Below, piece by piece: positions 43,207-54,451 of a stretch of DNA of 64,000 bases; the stretch's first letter is position 1; the number at the start of each line of letters is the position of its first letter. Under the pieces are notes generated by a model. The model did no database searches, was not told the origin of the DNA, and was given only the letters and a program-made list of their open reading frames with translations. The position numbers and the translations under genes were made by a program. Source of the DNA: Polytrichum commune (taxonomy: Eukaryota > Streptophyta > Polytrichopsida > Polytrichales > Polytrichaceae); NCBI GenBank assembly GCA_950295325.1, contig OX485805.1, positions 54,584,758 to 54,648,757 of the forward strand, given 5' to 3'.

Positions 43207-44245
43207 CTAGTGGAAGCGATAGAATAGCACGCCTATTTGATTTTGGAGGTCGTCCAGCTGGTTGCCCTGCTGCTTCTGCAAGCTCTGGATGTCCGCGATT
43301 TGTATACTGTGCACATCTGTCTTCGTATCCAGCGTCACGATGCGCAACGTCAGCAACTCCTGCAACGCCTTCAGTTTGCTGTCCGTCTCCATGCGAAGCC
43401 GATTCTCGGTCGCCGCCATGTCTTTCTGCGCAAACACAAATTTGAGCATTCCGTTAATACATTATGGCTGCCCACCAAGGATGCCTCACGGAAATGGTCG
43501 AGGTGTACAGCGTCATAATGTTCTTGTATGTACGCCATGCAATGAAGCATGCACCGGTGGTTGGTTGCGGCATCCTTGAATAGTATCTCAACCGCTGTCA
43601 GAGGAAGGATCTCTGAAGGACCAACAGAAACCAGCTCCTGCCAACTATTCTTATGCATTTAAATCCTTTTAAATATAAAAATCTGCGAAGAGGCTTCAAG
43701 TAAGGGCTTCATTCCACCGACTTGTGCAATTTCAGTGGAAGTTAGTCACAATCATATGGTCACCTTAGTAAAAGTTTAGGATGATATGTGGACATTGTGG
43801 GTGGGAAGAGTATCCAACTTTGTTAAGAAAAACCCTGGAAAGCCGATTATTGAGAAAACCATTTCACAGTGATAGTCAGAGGATATGGTGGCAACAGTCC
43901 GAGACTCATTGAACGGACTGGAACTTATTAAAGAATTAGGAATATTGGTCGCACACAAAACGACGAAGTCTGAATTCACAGGACATAAGTTTTTACGCCA
44001 TATCCGAAAATGCTTCTGCAGCAAGCTTAGAGACAAAAGCTTGAAAGATATGACAGCAATGGTCTCGAAATAGTGAAGACAATGAGGTTGTTCACCTTGA
44101 GCTGGTCAACTTCCTCATACAACTTGTCGAAGTGATCTGCGATGTATTTGGAATGCCCGCCGATCGTCTGTTGGAGCTCGGACAGGGTTGGCGCTTTCGG
44201 AGACTCCGGAGGTGACGCATTTTCGGAGCCCTCCTCGTCCGCCAT
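43207..44245 (-). CDS. Small coiled-coil protein of unknown function (two exons)
   Basis: Function is not recognised. Two minus-strand exons, 44245-44096 (50 codons) and 43425-43207 (72 codons plus stop), join in phase 0 across an intron with GTGAAC donor and TTGCGCAG acceptor, giving a 122-residue protein. The N terminus is acidic and Ser/Pro-rich (MADEEGSENASPPESPKAP). From about residue 20 it is predicted-helical, with repeated Leu/Ile spacing (LYEEVDQLK, LKALQELLTLRI, IQSLQKQQGNQLDDLQ) typical of a parallel coiled coil. The second exon continues the heptad pattern of the first, which supports the join. Intron-overlapping frames at 43371-43658 and 43776-44036 are rejected. It could be a lineage-specific gene. 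The ATG at 44245 is preceded in frame by only a GTG, so the start is fairly secure. Confidence 0.6.
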
Positions 44246-44598
44246 CACCAGCCTTTCTTACTGCTTAACCAGTACTTCTTGGGGGAAGCTTTTCTGGTCT
44301 ACAGTAACTCCTCCGCTTCTTGCTGTAACGCTCTCGTTGCACCTCTTCAGCATCATCCGTTCACACCAATGTGTCCCATCCAACACCTTGCTTGCGTCCT
44401 TCCGCCAATAAAAAGGATTGAAACAAAGGTTAGTTAAGAGGCCATGGCGGAAGGCCCCCAGGACGCTGGATCAACGTGACGCTTCACTTAGGGTTAAGTC
44501 AACTCTTCTCCCATATAGCCCATTGCAACTTCCAAACGAACATGGCTAGCCTTCATGCGGATGATCGTGATGTAAAGTGCCATAACCTGTACTTTGTT

Positions 44599-44629
44599 CC
44601 ACAGCTTCCCACCAAAACATACAAACCAA

Positions 44630-44660
<31 letters not shown>

Positions 44661-44735
44661 AGTTCCACAACATTTCATAACATTCTCGACCTTGTTGGAC
44701 AGATGTTCTTCAAGTGCTCACTCTCAACCACAACT
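44599..44735 (+). repeat. Diverged duplicate of the SWEETIE 5' leader
   Basis: ACCAAAACATACA, a (CT)n tract (about 44634-44660), CCACAACATTTCATAACATT and CTCGACCTTGTTG follow in the same order as in the SWEETIE leader at 16113-16240 (ACCAAAACCCTACA, CT tract, CCACAACATTTTATAACATT, CTCGATCTCGTTG). No SWEETIE exon 1 follows it. It lies upstream of, and opposite in strand to, the coiled-coil gene. Confidence 0.7.
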
Positions 44736-44739
44736 AAAC

Positions 44740-46379
44740 TTGGCCAACTATGATACAAGATGTAGATGGGAGACTTGGTAGTGATAGTTAAATTTTTTGA
44801 TTCTATTTTGTTTGCAGCTACTATGCAGCACAGGGAGAGAACCGGGAGAGAACTTCATGGAGGAAACTGCTCTTAGACAAACTTTCCACTACAGTAGAAT
44901 CCACAGAACTCACCACTAGGAGGGACGATTTTTGAGGTCAAAGCCACTCTTCAACTAGAGACACAGTGAATGCAAATAAAAAAGAATCGTAGTTGTGGTT
45001 GAGATTGGGCCTGAACTACAACCACTCGGATAAATCTACGTAAGCGCCCCTTCAGGCTCGCATAAATGGTATTCCACCCTTTTGTCGATGTGCGAGACAA
45101 GATTTCAATTAGTAATCAATTCTGACACCCCACATCTCCACTCAACCTCTCATGCACAGATAAGAAATAAAACCTTCAGCTAGTATTAGCACCACCCGAT
45201 TTGGTAATATGTGGGTCTCAAGGCTTATGTAATAAGCACCCGGAATAAGTTGATCACAATTAAGAATGGACATGCAACCAATCAAATTGAAGTCAACAGT
45301 TGTTAGAGTGACTGCCTTGGGCTTGGTGTGAGATGGTTCTTCTCGGAAGAACATTCCACACCCATCACATTCGGACATTGGGGTGAAATTATCTATAAAA
45401 GGGCAGAAAGAGTCTATCATGTAGCTACAAGACTGATCGGATCAACCACCCTGTGATAAGGACAAATGGTGGCTTCACCTTGATGCTACATTGGTAGTGC
45501 ACACTGCACTCTACCTTCACACGGGCTAATATGCACAGAACAATGTTCATAGTAGATGCAGAAATTCAGACGACAATGCATGAATGCCCCGGGCAGACAG
45601 AGAAAAATCTACATCATCTTTCCTACAGTAATTAAGATCAGTAGAATAATCTTCAGATGGAATGAGCATCACAGTCATTACATTTGCAGTATAGTAGTCG
45701 AACGAACTAAGCTCCTGCCATACTAAGCACTCCATCGCCATCTCCACCTCCTCCTTAGTGGTGAAACGAAAAAAGAGCTGATGTGGTTTGAACCAAGAAC
45801 TCCCATAATCTCAAACATAACTGAATCTACATACATTCAACGAAGAAATCCATTTCAGTAAAGAAGTATGTATTGTGGAGTATGTCACCAATATCACATG
45901 CCTCAACATAGGAAATCAAAGTTACGTACCAAGCATGCAGAGACGAAAACAATACCAGAAAATCACAACGATAGAATAAGTACAGAAGTTCGTCCGAAGT
46001 TGGTACTGGAGTCAACCATCCTACTTATGGAGAAATAAACAATATAGATTCTGAATTTTAAGGTATCAAGTATTGATCCTACTAAGCATTAGAATTTGTA
46101 GAATCGCAGGATTATACGAGACCACGGACAGCCTCGACCACATCCTTCCCTTTTAATCAACTCTGTTCCACTTCAGAACAGTTGCAATATCGACAGAATT
46201 ACATACTCTTCTGCTTCACGGGTGATAATTAACTTCAAGCACTTGGGAAAGTTCTTGTCTTCGTAGTAATCACGTTGAAAATAAAAGCCCGAGACAGATT
46301 GCTCATAGCTTGAGACTGCATCTGCTGCACCAACCCTGAGGGTATTGGGTCAAATTATTCACATTGATCCAGAATGGTT
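44740..46379. other. Region between coiled-coil gene and HMA-like gene, no supported gene
   Basis: Minus-strand open frames at 45142-45420, 45547-45747 and 45827-46015 have protein-like stretches and nearby donor-like sites (for example GTACGTA near 45930). I cannot join them into one consistent frame or recognise a family. Part of this could be the 3'UTR of the HMA-like gene. Confidence 0.35.
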
Positions 46380-48032
46380 TTAGAAGCCGCTGTATCTGTT
46401 GTATGGCCTGTAGTCTTCGTAATCCTCGTAGTATGGCCGCTCGAAGGAGTGTGCAACATAGGAGCTTGAGTGCTGTCGTGGGGGACTCAATGGAGCTCGA
46501 ATTGGAATGCGTCCGTAGGCGCTGGATCCATACGAGGTGCCGTAAGGGCGGTCATGGTAAATCTCGTGTCCATATGAAGGGCTGAAGGGACTGTCGGGGG
46601 ATGCGAAGCTCAGGAGCTTGGCTTTCCTCTTCACATGCTTCAGCTTCTTGAGAAGCCGATGGTAAGGCACGTTGCCTGAAACCGTGACCGTCTGGCTTTG
46701 CAGATCGCAGTTCACGCCGTGTACACCTAGAAATTACACACCACAGGAGAGAATCATAACAATTTTCAGGTGGTGGACGCATGGCCCTTTCAGAACGAAT
46801 GAAGGAATAAGATTGGAGGCCAATTAGGCAATAAGTTGACCCAAATTCCCTTAACCCAAGGAAGTTTAATTGAATCTGAGGACTTGTGTCATTCGTCATG
46901 TTGCTGAAGAATGTTATAAGTCAACAATAAGGACGGACAGATATCACATAATTCCTTCATGAAAATTTACGAGATCTGACATGTACAATGATCTGCAAAG
47001 AGACGTCGAAGGTGAATCAGCGGGAGAAGTCAACTAAGTACCATCAAGGTCCAATGCTTCTTTCACTTTGTCAACGTCACGTCTGCTCTCCATAGGTACT
47101 CTGAACTGCACATCCTGCTCCCACACCCAGTAACAACAACCCATGTGCACCACTAATTCAGTACATTCTAAACTCCCCTTGCACAAAATAATGTTATATA
47201 TAATTTAAAGTTTGTGTGTTGTGGCGACAGTACAGCCACAAACCCGGCTACTATTTCAACGTTAAGCAAGATCAAACACATCATCCTCACAATGACGATG
47301 CCCGATTCTAGGGTACCCTACACAGTGGATCACTCAAATTTCACAATTACAGTTCCATCTAACGTTCCTTGATAACTATAGGTCAGGATGTCTGCCATTT
47401 TTTAATACTTTGATCTGAAAGCAAGAATTTCAGATGTTCAACACAAAAGGTATTAGTACCGGTAATATGGGCCGAGAGGCAGTAGAATCGAAGAATTGAC
47501 CCACAAGCGGGGGTCTTGCATAAGGATCCACGAGCGGCCGCCCGTAATACGCCTGCAGAGCACAACCACAAACACCACTTAAGAATCAATGGACATCCAT
47601 GGCCACGAAATCCCCTCCACCACAGGGATTTCAAAGTCACATCTCAGACCTTGCACTCTGGCCTCGAGGTTCAGGCTACATTCCGGTTGAGAAAGTACCC
47701 GAACTAACGCAAAAGGCAACCGAGGATATCTAACCAACACTATAAGCTGACATTCCAGAGCCGAAATGCACACATCTCTTTCAGCTTGCGAGCTGAATTT
47801 GCTCCTTAGCCAGCTCAAAAATTGGCGACTCGAAAGGAGTGAGTTAGGCAGTTAGTAGACCGCCATACCCACAGTTCGCTAACCGGGACCGGTCGGACTA
47901 CAGATTACCGACTAAATTATAAGGACTACATTAAGCGTCACAAATCTAGATCAGGGACTCTAATCTCCAGTTAAGAGAAAGACGAAGGACTTGGAAAGCC
48001 ATGTAACGTACCTCACTTAACACTCTAGACAT
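46380..48032 (-). CDS. HMA-fold protein lacking the CxxC metal-binding motif
   Basis: Four minus-strand coding exons: 48032-48012, 47552-47460, 47114-47042, 46726-46380, with GT-AG introns and consistent phases. They total 534 nt, giving 177 residues. Residues 1-38 are Pro/Tyr-rich. Residues about 39-98 form a heavy-metal-associated beta-alpha-beta-beta-alpha-beta domain: VQFRVPMESRRDVDKVKEAL, then DLDGVHGVNCDL, then QTVTVSGNVPYHRLLKKLKH. In plant HMA proteins the first loop reads M-x-C-x-x-C; here it reads MESRRD, so both metal ligands are missing. The tail (about 100-177) is Ser/Tyr/Pro-rich with YYEDYEDYRPYNRY near the end and no CaaX prenylation box, so it is not a HIPP. An in-frame TGA upstream makes the ATG at 48032 the first Met. 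Likely role by inference: a protein-interaction module rather than a metallochaperone. Confidence 0.8.
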
Positions 48033-48143
48033 GGTTACCCAACTGAAGATAAGTTCAAGGGCAGTTCAAACTCCGGCGTGATTTTAAGCAGCAAAATTAC
48101 TCTTCCAGGCTTTCCTCGCTGTATCAGTATGTACCTAAGTTCT
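48033..48143 (-). promoter_or_regulatory. 5'UTR part of the first coding exon of the HMA-like gene
   Basis: A clean acceptor (CTTTTGCAG on the minus strand) ends at 48144, so exon 48143-48012 contains 111 nt of leader before the ATG. A donor GTAAGA on the minus strand near 48237 suggests another non-coding exon just upstream (about 48240-48700). Its start is not defined. Confidence 0.5.
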
Positions 48144-48777
48144 CTGCAAAAGAAAATTCCACACACAGAATTAGAACTAATCAAATGATCATATCCCTCC
48201 CTTGTTACAGCCTTACTCGACCCCTGCGCCTCTTACCCTGGACCAATTTCTTAGTCAAAACTCACGAATGACTCTAAACAGAGTCAGAAGAGTGACAGAC
48301 AGCGTATGATTCTAGCCAAGGAACCAACTTGATACATATAGGACTGCGCCCAGTACTGCCTTCCAAACTCTACGGGTGGATTTCAGACCTTGTGGATGAA
48401 AGATTCTCCAGTTCTGCGGAAGAAATGCGCAAGGATTCCACTTCCCAGGAGCTCCAGAACCGCAAGAAATGTCGACGAGACGCAAGAGTTGGCAACAACA
48501 TCCGGTTCAATGCGCCAAGGAAAGCGAAGCAGAAGGGAAGAAGTGCAAGGGACAAAGGGTAACGTGGCATGCCACGCTGTTGGGAGTGCGTGACGTGGCG
48601 TTGCCATGAGTGCAAAAGGCTCGGGGCGCGACAGAGGAATAATAATTAAGGCGGTGAGCCAACTTTGGCTTGGTCCTGTTGTCACTTTAGCAATGATGCA
48701 AGACTCCAAATATTTGGAAATTGGGGTTTTTGGTAGTTCACTCTTCTTAAATATGTAAGGCTTGTTCAGTGGTATTA

Positions 48778-49390
48778 GGGGGGGAAGGGGGAGGGGTGGA
48801 CATAGTAAGAGGGCTAATGCTCCCTTCCCACCTGACTTTAGTTAAGACCCAAAGTATTTTCTAAAAAACGGGTAAAGCTCCCTCGGTTATAGCGGAGGCA
48901 TCCGACTATCCCAATGCACCTACAAGAACTTGCTCCGGAGATTTTCAAGTAGGTTTTAGTTAAGTAGCTTTCACACATGTTCATGGTTTTATCTACCAAG
49001 CAATGAATGTTGGGTAGTTTTTGTCCCATCCCCAAATGCCTTACTACTCACCTATCTTACCATCGGTTTTTGTTAATGAAGCTCCTCGTGCCCTTATAGC
49101 TAAGACTAAAAAGCAACCAATCACAAGGGTGGGAGGCGACACTTTTAAAGTTCCTATATTCTTGCCTCATGTTTAGGTACCGATGGGAGGGTCGGTGGTT
49201 GAGGCTTAAAACCTCCACTTTTAAGCCATGCCACATCATTTGCCACCTAGGCTCGGCACTAAAAAGAGCCGTATGTGTGAACCCTACATAACTAAAACCG
49301 CTTTTAGACTAAAACTACTTCTAACTAATGTCAGGTGGGAATGCCCCATAACCCTTAGATTGGCGGGGGGAAGGGGGTAGGGGAGGGTGT
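48778..49390. repeat. Foldback element between G-rich direct repeats
   Basis: G-rich direct repeats GGGGGGAAGGGGG(T)AGGGG occur at about 48778-48797 and 49363-49384. Just inside them, TAAGAGGGCTAATGC ... TTCCCACCTGAC (about 48806-48836) is the imperfect complement of GTCAGGTGGGAA ... CCCTTA (49331-49357). Further in, GGTTTTAGTTAAGTAG ... CACACAT (48952-48978) complements ATGTGTGAACCCTACATAACTAAAACC (about 49273). This is a non-coding MITE/foldback with long terminal inverted arms. The G tracts could be terminal repeats or target duplications. Confidence 0.6.
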
Positions 49391-49399
49391 TTTCAACAT

Positions 49400-52300
49400 A
49401 CTCACCAAGGCCTTTGATCCACCTCTCCGGAGCCAGCTTGTGCAGCCCCTCTCAAGTCAGAAGGCACCCTTGAAAACGACAAAGATGACGATGCATGCCT
49501 ACTTACGAGTGTCAATGCCCAACTTGGCTCCCAAGCTCCGAGCCTTAGCCTCCGATGAGGTAACTTAAGAAAGAGGGTGTTTAGTCCTCCTTTGCAAGCC
49601 ATGTATTGTAGCATTGCATGCCAAGATGGCACCTTCCATCCCAGGAAGGAAATTGCACCTCCACGGGTCCGGGTGGCTATGTCCACTAAGCCCCCACCCC
49701 AGCAACTAATACTACTGAAAAAGTTATTTGTGTGGTAGGTAGACATGTGTTTAAGAGTTCTTTTTTATTCTCATTAGCCTAATTCTCGTCGGATATTGAA
49801 CACATGATTTAGTCACTAGTTACTATGAGATGATTAGTAAATCCGAATTGAGGTGGTAGTTGTTTTCTCATAGTTTTCGGAGCTCATAGGAATATTTTGT
49901 TCATCATCAAAGTGGGACTCTATTTCTTCTTAAATGATCAATGTATATTGTCCCCTTACCCCCCCCCCCCCCATTTTTGTTGACTATTAGACATAAGATA
50001 TTGAGCACATAGTCCAATCATCTTTAGAAACGAAGGGATAGTTTTTTTTTATGTCCATTCCTAGATCCGCACCTAGTACTCACACACCACTCAAATATAG
50101 TTATCCAATCAAAATAAGTTACCGATTTGGACCCACATATCTTATAGTATGGTAATGCTTGAATTTGATATGTGCAATTAAGTTGCCCCACACTCATTTA
50201 CCGACACTCCACACTACTTCAAAAATTGATTGTCACAAGTTTCAAAATGCAATAATTACCTTTTCATTGTGGTTGGTATATGGGCATGAATCAACAAAGT
50301 TATAAGTTTTTGTAATACTATTTTGACCCAAAGTAATTTGCATGGGTAAAGAGCCAACCTATTCACAAAGGCAATCTAATTGCACATATCAATGTAGTTA
50401 AGAATAGACACCAAAAAGGCATGTTTTCTAATGAGATCATGTTTATAATATATCAACCATAGTGTTGGTTCACTTGCAACACAATTGGAAGGTTTGATGT
50501 AGTTATTTAAAGAGCACAGGCCATACACTTAGCATGACTCATGGGAACCACATGCAACAAGGGTATAATTGTTTGGGGGGTATTATCTTGCTCACAAGCA
50601 ATTAACTAACTCATTCAATTTTTTTTTTCCTTTTCTTCTAATTGTGTATATTTTCTAGAACCTTTCAATTACTTTGGGGTTAGCCATTTTTCATGTACCA
50701 TATGTTTATTATAAATCAACCAGTGGTTTGGCGGAAGAATGCTATGCCCTATGATTATCCTCCTCAGATGGCCAATTCTAGTTGGTTATTCGACCAAGGC
50801 CAAAATTTAGCTCATTCCAAAAACCATCTCAAAAAGCAAAGCCAATAATTCATTGCAATGCGGTTTAGCCTCAAAGCAATTTCAAAAAACCACATTACAA
50901 AACACATATACACAGTATTGATACACAGTTAAGAGCAAAATGAAATACATTTATTGAGGTAGCATAAATTGATGACATCCCTAAGTAGAGTGATAGAAAT
51001 CCTACTGCAATTTTATTCATTTGAGAAATAATTAAAAAAACAAATGTGCCAACACCAAATTACTAGGAGGTATACAGATTGTAGATGCCAACAAAACACC
51101 AAACTCTCATAATGCAATGCCATGACCTAAACCGATCTCTTTCACATTGCTAACCTAAGCTCGTCATCCAATGTTCTTCAACCCATTTTTCTTCCGTTGA
51201 CAAAAGTTCATTCACCTTGGGTTGGATGGGGGAGTGTATACACTAAGCCTTTTGCAGTTTTTTACAACATGGTAGCTTAGAAATAATATAAACCTAATTT
51301 CATGGAATTTATAACATCCTACCTTATTTGAATCTCAAAGTCACACGTTGTGTGGGGCCTTTTTTTTGGAAACCATCATTTAAAAAGACCCTATCTTTGG
51401 CCGCATGTAGTTTCTAATTTTTGGGGAGTGTTGGCCTTGTTTCAAAGAGAAAAATATCTCAGCTTTGGCATCCAAGAAGTTTTGCATCTCAACTCCAATT
51501 TTGAAACTTGAATTGACAATCTACTTGATTTGCAATTGTTAACTAGATAGGACATTTTTTCAATTTGCTCTATTGGTCAAAATTGCATATGGAGTTGGGA
51601 TGCCCACAACAGGACTGGGCATTCAGTAGGACTAGGCATTTTTATAAGACATGCATGTTGAAATGTTACACTTAGAAGAGATTTGGTTCATGACACCTAC
51701 CATAGGGGTCTGGTTAAAGCATGCTCCTCCCAAGTTTGTTGTTGATTCACTTGCATTGGGTTCCATTAGATTCCATTAGGACCTATAACCCCACTTTGGA
51801 GGCCAATTTGGTTAAAACTTAAAACCCCAGGTTTCCCCACAAGTTGTATAATACTTCGCTATGTTTCCACTAGATTCCTTGGACTGGTAGATGTCACAAA
51901 AATATACCCACCTAAAGGTTGGTCATTGTCACACTTTGAACCCAACATTATGTTCAATCATAGTTGGAATAATAGTGTCAAATTTGAAATTTAAATTATT
52001 ATCAAATTATCATACACATGTATTAACACTATAATTTTATTGAAGGCAAATAGGTGGGCAAGAGACACAATAGGTACAAATCAATGTTGGATTGATATAA
52101 CATTTCCTTGATACCACTTGGCTATGTATACTGAGTATTTTTCTGTTTTAAAAAACTAGTAGGATATGAATACTTGAAGATATTTTTGTCTTTGATACCA
52201 TATGACTCTATACATCATCCTAAAAACTTTCACATCTAAATAAAACAACCATGGTATCAATATCATATGCACATCATGGTATTGACCCAGAGTATGACTC

Positions 52301-53700
52301 ATGTATACAAAAACCAAATTATGATCTTGTGATAAACACTATACAATAACATTAGTATTATGATTCTGATACCGGTTGGAAGGTTCTTTGATACCAATAC
52401 TGATATTGCTCTTTGATAACATGCATTCACCTATATACCAGTCCAACATTGTACAAGAGCTAGTTGGCCACGTGAGCTGCTACAATAACTTTGGCAGTTC
52501 AGATATTTGTGCTTGGGATCTCGTAAAGCTGAAGGGCAATCAGTTTGTAAAGGAGGGGTCCAATACCTACAAATCATAAAGTTGCCTCGTTGAAACCACC
52601 TTGCTATGCATGGAAAGGTCCATATATTGAATATTTTCCCTCTATAAGTTTCTGATTGATTTATTTCACTTGTGTCTTATAAAATTGATTCAGGATTTCC
52701 AAAGCTGTTTCTATTGTCAAATTGCATCATAGACTGGAGTTTGAAGCACTTTCATTGGATAATATACAGGTAGGGTTTTATACAAACAATACTCCCTCTC
52801 ACATTAATGCCAGTCATTCATTTATGAAGGGAAGAGGTTACTAAAATTTTGATCTGCATTGGCTTGTCGCTAGTTAGGTCAAATTCAATCCCAAAACATT
52901 TTTGTAATATGTGTAAGGTGAGATTCCTAGGGGTCATATTACATCTTTTATGGTATTTAGTGTCACATGCATAACATGTTACTTAACCTATTTTGAGGCG
53001 TATGCTAGGTTGCACTAACGATCAACAACTTCACAGTTAGTGTCAACTCAAGTGTGCTTACTAATATCCAAGTAGGAGTATGTTTAGTAATGGTTTGAGG
53101 TGTATGTCTATGTTACACAATGACTTATAAGCAAACTAAAGTTTACACAAATGACACGTGGCATAACTAGGTCATGAGGATTGAAAAGTTTTTTATCTTT
53201 AAAAGCCATCTCAATTTTCAAAAATCACCCTATGAGCTTTAAGAGTTAAGTACAAGTTAAATTATGCTCAGTGTCTTGGAGTCCATCCTCCGAAAAAAAA
53301 GAAATATCCTTACTTTGATGCTTCATAAATTATGAGTGCACATAAAGGAGAACGGACTTTTGGTGCAAGTGCACACATATGTTTATTTTATTGCTCCATG
53401 GCCCAAATTTATGTGACTCATGGGCCATTTAGCCCTTTATTTTCAAGGGACTCAAAATGTCGACATTTTTCCTTATGTCTCATGTTTAGACGAATTTTGA
53501 AGGGCCTAAATTCAAAATAATATTGCTGATGTTTCTTTAAAATAGCATATTGGATGATATAATATACAATTTTCTTTTCGATGTGCATACAATATTTCTC
53601 ACATAAAGTCATACAATAAACCTACTAGATTTTTTGAAATTATTGAGTTCAGTCTGTATCAGTGTCTGGGGAGGTTTTTGACCATAATCAGTGGAGATCC
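49400..53700. other. Long AT-rich intergenic stretch
   Basis: There is a 14-base C run at 49959-49972. Short open frames (49402-49746 minus, 52376-52579 plus, 53332-53612) lack domains or splice support. No mobile-element termini are visible until the inverted AACCGGTT-family copy at 53704. Confidence 0.45.
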
Positions 53701-53703
53701 TAA

Positions 53704-53882
53704 TGTTTTCCAAGTCCAACTAGGTACGTGTTGATATCTTTCAAGTTTTTAAAATTTGATTCGAGGTTTATTCTCTAAATTCCTCTAGACTGGTAAATTT
53801 CCTGCCATCAAGAACTTCGACCGCTTATTTCTCAAACTCAACCAGTTCATCTGTAACTAGGGGTCGGTTCTCCCTGTTGATT
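53704..53882 (-). repeat. Inverted, diverged third copy of the AACCGGTT-family element
   Basis: Read on the minus strand it follows 80-250: GGGAGAACC, TAGTTACAGATGAAC(T/C)GGTTGAGTTT, AAATAA, GGTCGAAGTTC, GCAGGAAA, TTACCA and ATATCAACACGTA(C/A)C occur in order. The AACCGGTT sites are degraded to AACTGGTT and ACCTAGTT. It ends about 100 bp before the copia 5' LTR. Confidence 0.65.
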
Positions 53883-53981
53883 GGTCTCGATGAAGATTTA
53901 TAGAGTGGTCAGAAGTCCATAATTTGACTTGAATATGGGGTGAAACAAACCTCTAAGATATTTGCCAAAACTTAGTATAAA

Positions 53982-54451
53982 TGTTATAGAATTAGTGTTA
54001 GAACTAATTCAGGCAATCTGATGTATTAGCAGATTGACCAGATGAGACTTAGGGGAGCAACCAGATGAGGCTTAGGGGATTAACCACTTAAGACTTAGGG
54101 TTAATACCCTGGGTCCAGGGTATCAGTAGAGTACATAGGCCCTGGACACTAAGTAAGGACATCAGATGTTTAACCTCTAACTAAAGGAACCCAGCCAGGG
54201 TATCCTGAGGGTATGAAGTACTTAAGCTAGTGTAAGTAGTTAAGTGCCCCGGATATCCCGAGGGTATTAACCATATTATCAACTTGGTTAGTATGGCCAG
54301 TTCCATAGTGCAATCAGATAGTGCCACATGTCAATACTGTATCAAATTTTGTTTATACACTATATATACCCTCAGATACCATATACGGGTAGTTCTGAGA
54401 ATTGCACCTACATACTGTCCAAATACACTATCTTTATCTCAGTTCACAACA
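53982..54451 (+). repeat. 5' LTR of the copia element
   Basis: TGTTATAGAATTAG start and CACAACA end. A TATA-like stretch CACTATATATACCC is at about 54358-54371. It contains imperfect internal repeats of GATGAGACTTAGGGGA. The sequence just after it (CGTTATCAACACTTG, from 54452) occupies the primer-binding-site position but is not a full match to the usual initiator-Met tRNA complement. Confidence 0.95.

Noticed and set aside
43371-43658. Minus-strand 95-codon frame overlapping the coiled-coil gene
   Set aside because: It reads through the intron acceptor into another frame of exon 2, loses protein character after the acceptor, and conflicts with the heptad-preserving splice.
45547-46015. Possible extra minus-strand gene downstream of the HMA-like gene
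   Set aside because: Protein-like fragments and a GTACGTA donor are present, but the only join I could test produced a stop, and no family is recognisable.
49402-49746. 114-codon minus-strand open frame
   Set aside because: No ATG-anchored domain, splice context or recognisable family; composition resembles non-coding GC-richer sequence.
54001-54110. TTAGGG motifs in the LTR as telomere-like repeats
   Set aside because: They are part of imperfect internal LTR repeats (GATGAGACTTAGGGGA), not tandem telomere units.
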